Origin: Hippopus hippopus | Lineage: Eukaryota; Mollusca; Bivalvia; Cardiida; Cardiidae | Assembly: GCA_946811185.2 (NCBI GenBank) | Contig: OX328112.1 | Location: forward strand, 34,775,823 to 34,839,822 | Length of the DNA: 64,000 nucleotides | Reading direction: 5' to 3' | Shown here: positions 23,257 to 32,240 of the stretch, piece after piece | Position numbering within the stretch: the stretch's first letter is position 1 | Layout of the letters: each line of letters begins with the position of its first letter | Notes under the pieces: generated by a model | Told to the model about the DNA's origin: nothing | The model's input: only the letters and a program-made list of their open reading frames with translations | Database searches by the model: none | Position numbers and translations under genes: made by a program

Positions 23257-23302
23257 AATAAGAATCACCACTTTGCCCTTTCAGCGCCATGGGTGAAAAC
23301 AG

Positions 23303-23382
23303 GGGCTTACGCATGGTATAGATTGAGATAAGACTGCACAATATGTGCAGTCTGATCTTGGATCTATACCATCCCCTTGTTT
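23303..23382. repeat. Short hairpin related to the TTAA-1 core
   Basis: GGGGCTTACGCATGGTATAG pairs with CTATACCATCCCC around GACTGCACAATATGTGCAGTC. The same hairpin is at 41741-41815 in unit D. Confidence 0.7.
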
Positions 23383-24544
23383 AGTCAAGTCTGTAGGCTA
23401 CTAATTCGACCTAGACTACTAATTCGGTGACCTCTTTTCCAAGGCTCGTTCGACGATTTGATTTCTTATCACGAGAATACGTTTCTGTACACTTTGCATA
23501 TGTATAAGTGGGTGGGGAACTGACTTGTACCTTCATTTCTTCTGCCACGCTAGTTGTATACAATTGGTATTTCTTGTAGTATGATTTCTTGGCAATGCAG
23601 ACTTAGCCCTTGAAATATGGTCTAACTTAGATTTCTTTGCAAACTTTCCTTTAAAGCGAAACATGTTTACGCTGTATATTATTTCACGCCGTAAGGTGAA
23701 AGAAGGAAAGTAATATCCGAGTACTACTCAACTATTTCCTTTGTGAACTGCCATATATCGTTCTTTATACTAATAGACCTTCTTACTGCTCCAGATTTGA
23801 ACTGAAAAGAATTGAGATCATTCAAAAGGACGAACACATCCATACGAACAAGCCCTAAACGAACAAGCCAGCGTGAGTAAGCCCAGGGACGAAAAAGTTT
23901 GTTCCCATGCGCACTACGTTGCGCAAAAAGAACTAGCGAAGACGTCCTTAAAAAAATAGCCTTTTTGCATGACTTTGTCAAATGCTTTGCTGATATCAAA
24001 TATACATGTAGTACCCTGTCCACTAGGAATTACATGTTACCGATCACTCTCAGCCCGACGGCATAATTTTAGACGGGTCCAAATCTAATCCTTTTCCAAA
24101 CAATTCGAAGTTTTAAAGACTCGGAGGAAGAGAGCATTAGCAGCATTATCTCCTTTTCCCACAATCTTTTCTGCCCTATTATAGACACGTCCCATCATTT
24201 TAGTCACATTTAATTTGTCGCCTGCAAATGCTTTCGATTTGAATCATTCTAAGAATTTGTCATCTGGTAAAGCATAAGGGCATTTTCAGAGACGACAGAA
24301 TAAATGAGACTCAAATGACGGATTTTGAATTTGAAGGATAGAAAGCACGGTCATCAGCATTATCTACTTTTTCCCACAATGTTCTCAAAAGCTGTCTTCC
24401 CCAAGGTCGTTAAAACAAAGCACGGCTATCAGCATTCTTTCACTTTCCTAAAAATGATTTCTAAATCCGTCTTCCTCAAGGATTTTAAAACACTTGATTC
24501 TTTGGGTACAGGATAAGAAAGAGTATACATGTATGAGTAAATCA

Positions 24545-24558
24545 ATATTTTCTTTCAG
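24545..24558 (+). promoter_or_regulatory. Splice acceptor before the coding exon of TLR copy C
   Basis: A pyrimidine tract TTTTCTTTCAG ends in AG at 24557-24558, 16 bases before ATG 24575. The matching acceptors are AG 1537-1538 (A), 9638-9639 (B) and 42994-42995 (D). It implies a 5' untranslated exon upstream, which I cannot locate. ATGs at 24494 and 24532 would then be intronic. Confidence 0.65.
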
Positions 24559-24574
24559 ACATCAAGACGACATC

Positions 24575-26773
24575 ATGACGGCAGTGAGGAAAAGGATAAA
24601 CTATTCTTGGACCTTTCTATTCGTTATTGTTGCTCACACGGTTGCGCATGCTCATTATGCACGTGAACAAAAGACAAATTGTGAAAAGAAGCGCTATAAA
24701 CCATGTGTCCAAAATCTGTGTTGCTGTCTTGGAAAAGACGCGTATTGTGAGGGACATGGCAAGACACTGGGATATATACCGAAACTACCACGGCATATAA
24801 CGACCTTTACCTTTATGGGCAACTTTCTCCCTCAACTATCGAAAGAGACTTTTGCAAATATTAGTCATTTAAGTCTAACTGCTCTAGCAATAATTAACGA
24901 TGGCGTACTCAATACCACAGAGGACACATTTGCCGACCTACGAAAACTGAGGACACTCGAAATCAATGACAATTCCAAAATCAACAAAACTGAACTTTCT
25001 TTGAGCTTCAAGAGTTTAGCAAATATAAACCTTCGATGGTTGAATCTGGAAAACATCGGTTTAACAGCGATGATTCCTGAAAAATTTTTCAAAGGACTGG
25101 ACGCTTCAGATATCCGTCATCTGCTTCTGGATAACAATCGCCTCACAAATGTGAATATGAGCGTTTTTCAATACCTTCCAAATTTGAAATATTTGGGACT
25201 AACCAACAACGCAATAAAAGAATTCACTGTTGGTATAGGCCATCCAACATTGAATTTTTTGCATTTGACGAGCAATGAGATTGGCCGAAAACCACCCTCG
25301 TTTTGTCCGGCCACAGGTACCGTATTTCCGAGGTTGAAAAGCCTATATCTGGACAAAAATTTGATTAGTGATGTAGTACCTCAAGCATGGAAATGCCTCT
25401 CTAATTTGGCTAATCTGGCAATAGGGGGAAACATAATACGTAATATCCCGAATAATACCATTGCCGACTTGACTTCGTTGAAAGAGTTTGGTTTAAATGG
25501 AATGTTTGGGTCTTTAGGTGTTTATATAAAGATAGATAAATTAGGCTTTAACAGTACAAGTCTTCAAAGATTGAAGTTGGATTCAAATAATATTCTTTTT
25601 TCAAAAAAGCAATTACAAAACAATATTTTTGCTGCCTGTAGTCAACTCACCTATCTCTCTATCAGCAAAAACTATCTCGGGCACTTAAGTGACGATAACA
25701 TTACTGAGATGCTTTCTCCTTTGACACAATTACGGAAGCTGCAGATGGTAGGCACCCACTTACGGTCAATACCAAAAACTCTACTCAAACACTTCCCAAA
25801 CCTACAACAACTTGAAGTGGATGGAAACGCTATTGAAGACCTTGGTGAGTCTCTCATTGGACCTCTCAGTTTGACAAGTTTGAATATCCAAAACAATAAC
25901 CTGAAAGTTCTAAAGCCAGAATCCTTTCCCATGTCTGTGAGAAGAACACTTCGATCGCTAAACTTGGCAGGTAATTCTTTCGACTGCAGCTGTGAGAACC
26001 TGTGGTTTCGAAATTGGATTGGTGATGACGGAAAAGCAAAAGGTACAAACATTTCTCTGAGGAGATGGCCGAATGGCTACCAATGTTATTCGCCAGAAAG
26101 ATGGAATAGAAAATTACTTATAACATTTCGGCCAACAGAAGCATCTTGTCGCATACTATTAAATCTTTATACTTCCCTGGGATCTATCGGAGGAATACTT
26201 TTCATTCTCATAATTTCTATACCAATCTGCATTAGATACAGGTGGCATATACAGTATATGTGGTACAAACTGACCAAGACCAAACAACACGAAGAAAGAC
26301 GGCCTTTGCTGGACAACGAGGGCAATGGACTTCCAACACAGCCGTATACATACGTTATATACCATGACAGTGACAGGGACTTTGTGCATCAAACTCTCCG
26401 TAAAATGGTTGAAGAAGACTTTGGTTTTAAACTCTACATATGGCACAGAAATGCTGCCCATGGTTCGAAAGCGAACGTCATGTTTGATGCAATAGACGCA
26501 AGTTCTCATGTCCTGGCTATTATATCGAGCACTTTTGTCACCGACGGCTGGTGTGAATTTCAGTTGGAAATTGGACTTGGAAAGAAGAATGAGAATAGAA
26601 AAGACTGTTTAACCTTGCTTCTCTTGGAGAACTTAGATCGGAGTTTACTTCGAAGATCGTGGTGTGTGACCCTGGTAAAAAATGCAACGGTTCATTGGTG
26701 CTCGGATCCGGGATCGGTTCAGTCGAGAGTGAGCACTGATCAGTTAAAATCACGTTTACCAAGTATTTATTGA
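24575..26773 (+). CDS. Toll-like receptor, copy C (only intact copy)
   Basis: A predicted type I membrane innate immune receptor of 732 residues. In order: signal peptide 1-26 (core FLFVIVAHTVAHA), an N-terminal cysteine cluster (residues about 36-58), about a dozen leucine-rich repeats (about 60-465), one LRR C-cap with C471, C473, C504 and C525, a membrane helix near 537-560, a basic juxtamembrane stretch, and a TIR domain from about 591. TIR box 1 is YTYVIYHDSDRDF, box 2 is WHRNAAHGS (623-631), and box 3 is the HW at 707-708. The BB-loop position that is usually proline is His629. The start is chosen at ATG 24575 because it follows the splice acceptor; other copies start eight codons later, where C has ATA. 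A single C-cap makes it the vertebrate-like single-cysteine-cluster type. The ligand cannot be told from sequence. The family normally signals through MyD88-like adaptors. Confidence 0.93.
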   Translation: MTAVRKRINYSWTFLFVIVAHTVAHAHYAREQKTNCEKKRYKPCVQNLCCCLGKDAYCEGHGKTLGYIPKLPRHITTFTFMGNFLPQLSKETFANISHLSLTALAIINDGVLNTTEDTFADLRKLRTLEINDNSKINKTELSLSFKSLANINLRWLNLENIGLTAMIPEKFFKGLDASDIRHLLLDNNRLTNVNMSVFQYLPNLKYLGLTNNAIKEFTVGIGHPTLNFLHLTSNEIGRKPPSFCPATGTVFPRLKSLYLDKNLISDVVPQAWKCLSNLANLAIGGNIIRNIPNNTIADLTSLKEFGLNGMFGSLGVYIKIDKLGFNSTSLQRLKLDSNNILFSKKQLQNNIFAACSQLTYLSISKNYLGHLSDDNITEMLSPLTQLRKLQMVGTHLRSIPKTLLKHFPNLQQLEVDGNAIEDLGESLIGPLSLTSLNIQNNNLKVLKPESFPMSVRRTLRSLNLAGNSFDCSCENLWFRNWIGDDGKAKGTNISLRRWPNGYQCYSPERWNRKLLITFRPTEASCRILLNLYTSLGSIGGILFILIISIPICIRYRWHIQYMWYKLTKTKQHEERRPLLDNEGNGLPTQPYTYVIYHDSDRDFVHQTLRKMVEEDFGFKLYIWHRNAAHGSKANVMFDAIDASSHVLAIISSTFVTDGWCEFQLEIGLGKKNENRKDCLTLLLLENLDRSLLRRSWCVTLVKNATVHWCSDPGSVQSRVSTDQLKSRLPSIY

Positions 26774-28250
26774 AAAATACCATTTTTGTTATGTACAAAA
26801 AAAATGTAGCTTTTTAAACGTTAAAGAATCGAGACAGAAGTTCGACTTATTGGTGCTCTTTAAATAATGAAAGAAGCCCGGCAAAACTTTTCAATGTTTG
26901 TAAAGATAAAGAGGACTTATATATAGTTGATTTGCACATGTTGTTGAAGGTTTTGGTAAATGACCACACAGTTCCAACTCTTCAACTGTTTTGCAAACAA
27001 AACTTTAAATGCAGTTAGATCCAGAATGTTGCCCTTTAAATAGAATAATGTATACATGTATTTATGCAGAGGTGAGATATAAGCTTGAGTTATGTGCAGT
27101 ATTAAATAGCATTTCGTAATAAAGGGTTCTTTTGTAAAATAGTCCACACTGAATTAGATACAAAATTAATTTTACGGTTATCTAGTAGCGCCAAAGCGGT
27201 TAAATAATGGGATACCTCGGACAAATTCTTGAAGACGTCTCCTGGGCCCTCATTTACCAATCATTTTTAATTGTAATCTTTGTCCAAATTCTCAAGAGTT
27301 TTCCATTTTTTTTTTTTTTTTTTTTGTAACATTACTTCAAATGATTTAGCAAATCAGAAATTGTTTAACTCTCTAAATCTAGAATAAAACCAAGAATGCA
27401 CTTTGGAACTGTTGGTGAATACGAACCCAAAAGAGATACAGGGCCACAAAGTCCATGCTGCCGCTTCGCCATTAAACATGTACCTTTGCTTCTGTGTAAT
27501 GTACTAGTACTATCTAGAGATTAAAAAGAAGGTATTGCTATAGCCTACACCTAAGGCGGGATCAAACCTGTGAGGTCACAGAGTTAACGTCTGCTGCCTT
27601 TTAATTCCTCTGCTTTCTGTAAAATTCGTTTGAAGTAAAGGAGGATCGAGAGGCTTTAGCCATAAAGAAACCAACCAAGACAATCAGACTGGTCTTGGTC
27701 TACCGGGTCATAAATTAAAGTCCAAGCCTGCCTCCTGGTGTCACCTGCTTCCTGTGTTTTCTGTTGGAACAAGTGCATGCAAGAGTTACCTCAGCAAATC
27801 TAGCATACAACATTTTAAATGCCTCATGAAAGGATCGAACTTGGGTCTCTCGTATCTCAAAGTCCACGCCTCCAGTCTCGCCAGTAAACATATACCTCTT
27901 TCTCTGTGATCTCCCAGTACTGGGGCAAAAGAAATGCGATAATCATTGTTAAATGCATCTCCGGGATGCATTGTACTAAACAAATCATCATACAATTATG
28001 GATCTATACAATCCATTGTGTCAAACTACCGACTAAATCATGAGTTAGAACAGTCCTTGAATAAGCAGAACATTTATAAATAGCAAAGGGTTTTGACCCC
28101 ATGGCAGTCTCTGCGGACTGAGCAGACTGGCATATGTTGATACTTTTTGTAGATTCATCAAACCCTCTTTTCACAGAGCATGACTGAAACATTAAAATAC
28201 ACAAAGAATTGCCATTTATGGAAAGATTTTATGAAAGGAATTAAAAATAC
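26774..28250. repeat. Duplicated 3' flank of TLR unit C
   Basis: It aligns with the flanks of A (3750-4640) and B (12998-15800). It includes a poly-T tract near 27307-27325 and, at 28000-28190, an AGCCCCC-type MITE matching 8365-8575. No gene is seen. Confidence 0.7.
26866..26871 (+). terminator. Altered poly(A) signal AATGAA in copy C; next AATAAA at 27118-27123
   Basis: Copies A and D have AATAAA at this aligned position, and C has AATGAA. An AATAAA occurs at 27118-27123. If C is transcribed, its 3' UTR may be about 250 bp longer than that of its relatives. Confidence 0.4.
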
Positions 28251-28830
28251 TTAACGACGTATATGAAAAATTTTTCTAACGGACAGATTTTTTTAAAACT
28301 TTGCTCATACAAAGCTTATTATATCTCTCGGAGATTACCGTAAAAAAAAAGATGTGGGTTACCGTGCTCGTTTCTGGGTAATTTGCCTTTGAAAAAGGTA
28401 TATACAGTTCCAAAATTCAGCTTATTTTGGATTTAAAGCGCATATCTTTAATAGTCAGTTAAACAGGAAAATTACAGGAAAAATATACAAATATACATCA
28501 TTTTATTGAAAAGTCATGTGTTTTTGCACAAAAAATATATAAAAGCCTGGTTTTGAGCATGGTAAATGTACAAAAATATGCATTTTATATAAAGACTATT
28601 GAGTTAAAAAGGGAGATAATTTGATCGAATGAAGGATTAATCTTAAAAAACGCATACTTTCAAACAGACAGATTTTTCTTAAACTTTTCACACTTATAGT
28701 ATTTATAATTCTAGACAATAAGAAAAAATGAAAATGGCACCTATCCGTGCTTATTTCGTTAGAAAACAAGGTTGAAGGTCACTGCGGAAGTTATTTTTCA
28801 AAGAAAAAAATAGGATAAAAGCTCAGCAGA
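28251..28830. other. Non-coding interval
   Basis: A+T-rich, with two similar short stretches (CGGACAGATTTTT-like near 28280 and AACAGACAGATTTTTC near 28665), possibly a diverged direct repeat. No gene is seen. Confidence 0.35.
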
Positions 28831-28900
28831 CATGGTGGGAAAAGGAGGAATTGCTCAATAGGAGCGATTTCTCCTTTTCCAACAATAATTTTCAAAGTGG
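28831..28900. repeat. TTAA-2 MITE hairpin core, partial
   Basis: GTGGGAAAAGGAGGAATTGC pairs with GCGATTTCTCCTTTTCCAAC. This is the central hairpin of the TTAA-2 family without recognisable ends. Confidence 0.55.
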
Positions 28901-29413
28901 AAACAGCTATCTTCCACAGCTTAAAATTTCCTGCCTTTGTTTCCTTGTTTGGTGTGTAACGCCGTGTCAGCAGCATTTTAATTATTTCACGGTGACAGTT
29001 CAAAGATCCATTTTTTTCTCTTCACCAATACTACCCGAAGAAAGTGTACTTGTTTCAGTGCACCAATAGAATTACCATTATGTGCAAAGAAATACATAGT
29101 GCACTTTTGATTCAATATCCACGACAAAAATACATGCGCAGTAGGATGCGCGCAAACATTTGTCATATAGGTCGTTAAACAGTATGAGAAGGTAGTGGGA
29201 AAAGGTACTGTATTATGTCAAAGAAATTACCCCTTGTCTCGTAATGTTTTAAATTAACAGTCTACTAAGGGTGCGTGAAAAGGCGTAATTAGTTTAAGGA
29301 CGCGTAAACTGTTGGATATTTTATTAATACTGGACGATTAAAGGCCCAGAAGCGGCCAAAAGTAAACAAAAGGGATGTTGAAATGCATTTGAATTAAAAT
29401 TATACTATTTATA

Positions 29414-29726
29414 CGTATAGTTGATTGATTTATTGTGTGGTGTTTAACGCCGTTTTCAGTATTATTACAGTTATATTACGGAGGCCAGTGCACCTATACA
29501 TGCTTTCCTGGTGTTTTCTTTACAAGTACTCTGCATAATATTCTTTCAAAGCCATTGGCTGCTTTCCTACATAACCATCGTCGAAACTACGGTCAGCTCT
29601 GAGAGAGGAGTGAATCGCAATGACTACCATCAATAATTTGAAAGAAATTGGCCGAGCCGGGGATCGAACAAGCGACTCTCTATTCCCAAATCCTGTACGC
29701 TACCGACTGAGCTATCGGGGCTCAGC
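29414..29726 (-). mobile_element. SINE-1 copy with 7-bp target-site duplication
   Basis: On the minus strand the head is tRNA-like, with A-box TAGCTCAGTCGGTAGCG and B-box GTTCGATCCCC. The body is followed by the 3' end AACACCACACAATAAATC. ATTTATA flanks it at 29407-29413 and 29727-29733. The minus-strand head keeps a plausible tRNA stem (GAGCCCCG...CGGCTC), but the body shows that this is a SINE rather than a tRNA gene. Confidence 0.9.
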
Positions 29727-29871
29727 ATTTATAAGTATGGAAATTATTGTGAAGATAGCAATCTGTTATTGTACAGTTGGTCCAAGTGTTCGTCGTTGAT
29801 AAAAGAAAAAATTAAAACAAGGTAAAAAGTTGCCACGTCGCTCTGTTTACATTTCAGCTGGTTTAAGATTG

Positions 29872-30029
29872 TGTCACGGAGAGAGGTTAGATATATAAGC
29901 ACTTGAAACCTGCCTTGCTGTTGAGCTAGCTTTTACAGCGATGCGGTTTGGTGTATTTCTCTCCGTGATAGTTAAGCAACGTACTCTAGGTTAGTACCTG
30001 GGTGGGTGACCAGGTCGTTGCACGTTACA
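29872..30029 (+). repeat. LTR 1 with 5S rRNA-derived Pol III promoter
   Basis: It starts TGTCACGGAGAGAGG and ends CACGTTACA. A TATA motif (TATATAAG) is at 29892-29899. The segment from about 29970 reads AGTTAAGCAACGT (5S A-box) and GGTTAGTACCTGGGTGGGTGACC-like (C-box region, 30001-30011), as in the 3' half of animal 5S rRNA. Spacing between the boxes is within one base of 5S. Confidence 0.85.
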
Positions 30030-30162
30030 TTTGGTGGCAGCGGTGGGATAATGACAACTGCGGGTCTGGAGTTGCCTTACCCATGTATATTCCCCTGGTT
30101 TATTTATATATACATGTTTGTATATAAGTCTCGAGGTCGAGACTTGTCGAAGGGGGAAGTAA
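30030..30162 (+). repeat. Internal region 1 of the TRIM element (deletion form)
   Basis: This 133-bp internal region has the first 60 or so bases and the last 75 or so bases of internal region 2. The two parts join at CCCATGTATATTCCCC. The purine tract GAAGGGGGAAG (30149-30159) precedes LTR 2 by 3 bases. Confidence 0.8.
30032..30049 (+). promoter_or_regulatory. Primer-binding site, tRNA-Leu type
   Basis: TGGTGGCAGCGGTGGGAT is, as I recall it, exactly complementary to the CCA-bearing 3' end of animal tRNA-Leu(AAG). It lies 2 bases after LTR 1. The same 18 bases follow LTR 2 at 30323-30340 and do not follow LTR 3, as expected for the last LTR. Confidence 0.75.
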
Positions 30163-30320
30163 TGTCACGGAGAGAGGTTAGATATATAAGCATTTGAAAC
30201 CTGCCTTGCTGTTGAGCTAGCTTTTACAGCGATGCGGTTTGGTGTATTTCTCTCCGTGATATTTAAGCAACGTGCATTAGGTTAGTGCCTGGATGGGTGA
30301 CCAGGTCGTTGCACGTTACA
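30163..30320 (+). repeat. LTR 2
   Basis: 158 bp, differing from LTR 1 and LTR 3 at only a few positions. Its A-box reads ATTTAAGCAACG, one change from the others. Its C-box GGATGGGTGACC (30291-30302) is the exact 5S form. Confidence 0.85.
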
Positions 30321-30956
30321 TTTGGTGGCAGCGGTGGGATAATGACAACTGCGGGTCTGGAGTTGCCTTACCCATGTATTACGTACCTTTCTAAGTTATA
30401 TGTTTCATTGCGAAACTTTTAAAAATGCATTGTTTCAAATTGAGTAATTTGACTAGTGCCTATAAGCTAGCAACGGAATGTTGTAAGTCGTTTTATATTA
30501 TGCATTGTATTTGTCTTGCTCAGCACTATTTTCGAGCAATTTTATGTCTCGTTCTCCATCCTATCCTTATTCTGTTCCATTATTTCAGATGTTTTCTAAG
30601 GTAAAGTTCAAAATGACAAATTATAGTGTCCATTTCACGCTCAGCGACCACCCCCTCAAGGTGTGCTCTCTATGTACTATACAAGTTTGGGTTACTCATT
30701 AATTATCGTATAAGTACTATCTCCTTTTTTTCTCAATATTTTTGTAAAACGGTAGAAATTGGCGTTTGTTATATTCTATGGGGTTGTTATTGTACACATC
30801 ACATGACCACAGGTATGGTAAAATCATATATAATATTACAAGATACATGTATATGTATACGTAATAAAGTATGTCTATGTCTATATTCCCCTGGTTTATT
30901 TATATATACATGTTTGTATATGTCTCGAGGTCGAGACTTGTCGAAGGGGGAAGTAA
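30321..30956 (+). repeat. Internal region 2 of the TRIM element
   Basis: 636 bp from the primer-binding site (30323-30340) to the purine tract GAAGGGGGAAG (30943-30953). It contains no reverse transcriptase, protease or gag motifs in any frame. The open frames at 30505-30702 and 30626-30991 have no recognisable domains and the second runs into LTR 3. Confidence 0.75.
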
Positions 30957-31114
30957 TGTCACGGAGAGAGGTTAGATATATAAGCACTTGAAACCTGCCT
31001 TGCTGTTGAGCTATCTTTTACAGCGATGCGGTTTGGTGTATTTCTCTCCGTGATAGTTAAGCAACGTGCTTTAGGTTAGTGCCTGGATGGGTGACCAGGT
31101 CGTTGCACGTTACA
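30957..31114 (+). repeat. LTR 3
   Basis: 158 bp. The A-box AGTTAAGCAACGT is at 31055-31067 and the C-box GGATGGGTGACC at 31085-31096. It is followed at once by ATTG (the target duplication) and then by the right arm of the host TTAA-3 MITE. Confidence 0.85.
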
Positions 31115-31270
31115 ATTGTTTATCTGCCAGCGACTAACACTTGGACTGACCGTACAATAACAGATTCTCATCTTCACAATAATTTCCATACTTTTAATGG
31201 TATGAATTAAACCTGAATGCATTTTAACATCCGTATTGTTTACTTTTGGTCGCTACTTGGCCTTTAAATG

Positions 31271-31274
<4 letters not shown>

Positions 31275-31312
<38 letters not shown>

Positions 31313-31321
31313 TGTCTGTCT

Positions 31322-31359
<38 letters not shown>

Positions 31360-31384
31360 CTCTCTCTCTCTCTCTCTCTCTCTC
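31275..31384. repeat. (TG)n/(TC)n microsatellite
   Basis: Alternating GT repeats with TCTG interruptions run to about 31354 and are followed by a TC run to about 31384. The open frame over it is repeat translation. Confidence 0.95.
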
Positions 31385-31539
31385 TAGATTTCTATTGAAT
31401 AAAAAGTGGTGTTTATGCCGTTTTTTAAAGCATTTCAGTTATATCACGGTGACAGCTCACTTATTCATGTTAGTCTAGATTTTCACAAATAAAAGGCTAG
31501 GCTGAAATGTCTTACCGATAGACACTCTGACGTGATTGG

Positions 31540-31770
31540 TTGAATTTGCCTTTTATTTATCGACGCCACCGCTTGCCCATATGGGCGATGCCCCCACCCA
31601 CTGAAAAATTAGATAGTGCAAGATACAGAACGAATCCCATCCTAAGTTACGCCTGGTTCTTTAAAGTGCTTGGTGTATAGCACCGTCATACAGGGCCTCG
31701 GTTTAATGTCTCATCCAAAGACTGTTAGTAAGTTTAGATGGACAGCTGTGGGGCTCGAACCCACATCCTT
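31540..31770 (-). mobile_element. SINE-2 copy
   Basis: Read on the minus strand, it ends its tRNA-like part with a B-box (GGGTTCGAGCCCC). The body follows (GATGAGACATTAAACCGAGG) and a tail CAAATTCAACCAAT. It matches 62203-62520. The 5' head is cut where a TTAA-2 MITE begins. Confidence 0.75.
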
Positions 31771-31771
31771 G

Positions 31772-31997
31772 ACTCTTTACCAAACGACAAAATCTTAGAC
31801 TCGTCCAAATTCAAAGCTTTTGCAGAAGACAACACAAAAGTGACTCAAAAATTGAAATTTATTTTTAAAAGGTTAGAAAACATAGTAGGAAAAGGAGAAA
31901 ATGCTGGTAACCAGCATTTTCTGTTTTTCAGACGATATTTTCAAAAGTCCTCTTCTACAGGGTCGTTGAGACTCGGGATTGTGTGCTAAAGGGTTAA
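31772..31997. mobile_element. TTAA-2 MITE copy
   Basis: It runs from CTCTTTACCAAACGAC to GTGTGCTAAAGGGTTAA, with the hairpin GGAAAAGGAGAAAATGCTGG/CCAGCATTTTCTG in the middle. Confidence 0.75.
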
Positions 31998-32217
31998 GTG
32001 ACCCAAGATTTGATGTTTTTAATTCCTACGCTCTATTATTTGAGCTATGCGAACTGGTCGACACACTCTTATGTAAAACCAAGTACCTCCTACGAAAAGC
32101 AATACCGGGACCTAAGGGTTTCAGATCCAACACCTTCACAACTGTACCATGTAGGACCCTTTGTGCAAGAATAGTTGGTGCGTATTTTCTTTCCACAATA
32201 AAGATCAAGATCAGACA

Positions 32218-32240
32218 GCTCTCTCTCTCTCTCTCTCTCC
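32218..32240. repeat. (CT)n microsatellite
   Basis: CT run inside a TTAA-1-like hairpin remnant (AAGATCAAGATCAGACAG to CATGGAGTCTGATCT, about 32200-32310). Confidence 0.7.

Larger units (their letters stand above)
22640..24490. repeat. 5' flank of TLR unit C, duplicated at 41380-42960
   Basis: The two flanks run in parallel, for example TTACGCAAAAAATCCT, AACACACAAGCATACTCATG, the hairpin at 23303-23382, CTTCACGCCGTAAGGTGAAA and the decayed TTAA-2 copies near 24090 and 42530. Copy C alone contains the GGCCTGCAACACG MITE at 22993-23256. This shows that C and D arose by a duplication of at least 4 kb. Confidence 0.85.
29868..31118 (+). mobile_element. 5S-bearing TRIM retrotransposon, LTR-internal-LTR-internal-LTR
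   Basis: Three 158-bp direct repeats with TG...CA ends are separated by internal regions of 133 and 636 bp, and ATTG is duplicated at both outer edges (29868-29871 and 31115-31118). Each internal region starts with the same primer-binding site two bases after the LTR and ends in a purine tract before the next LTR. There is no gag or pol frame. This fits a terminal-repeat retrotransposon in miniature that depends on another element's proteins. The LTRs contain a 5S rRNA-derived segment. The three-LTR layout could come from unequal recombination between LTRs, with later deletion of most of one internal region. Confidence 0.85.
29338..31267. mobile_element. TTAA-3 MITE carrying a SINE and an LTR element
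   Basis: The outer ends TTAAAGGCCCAGAAGCGGCC and, inverted, the sequence ending GGCCTTTAA at 31267 are flanked by TTAA. The arms extend more than 100 bases (ATGGAAATTATTGTGAAGAT and its reverse complement). Removing the SINE (29414-29726) and the LTR element (29872-31114) leaves about 370 bp, the size of the uninterrupted copy at 57975-58324. Confidence 0.8.

Noticed and set aside
24494..24574. Start of TLR copy C at ATG 24494 or 24532
   Set aside because: A splice acceptor conserved in all four copies lies at 24557-24558, so these ATGs are probably intronic; residues before 24575 are not signal-peptide-like.
29941..30029. A genuine 5S rRNA gene
   Set aside because: Only the A-box to C-box part is 5S-like; the 5' third and the 3' end do not match, and the segment lies within 158-bp LTRs with primer-binding sites.
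31236..31478. 80-residue open frame
   Set aside because: It is a translation of the (TG)n/(TC)n microsatellite.
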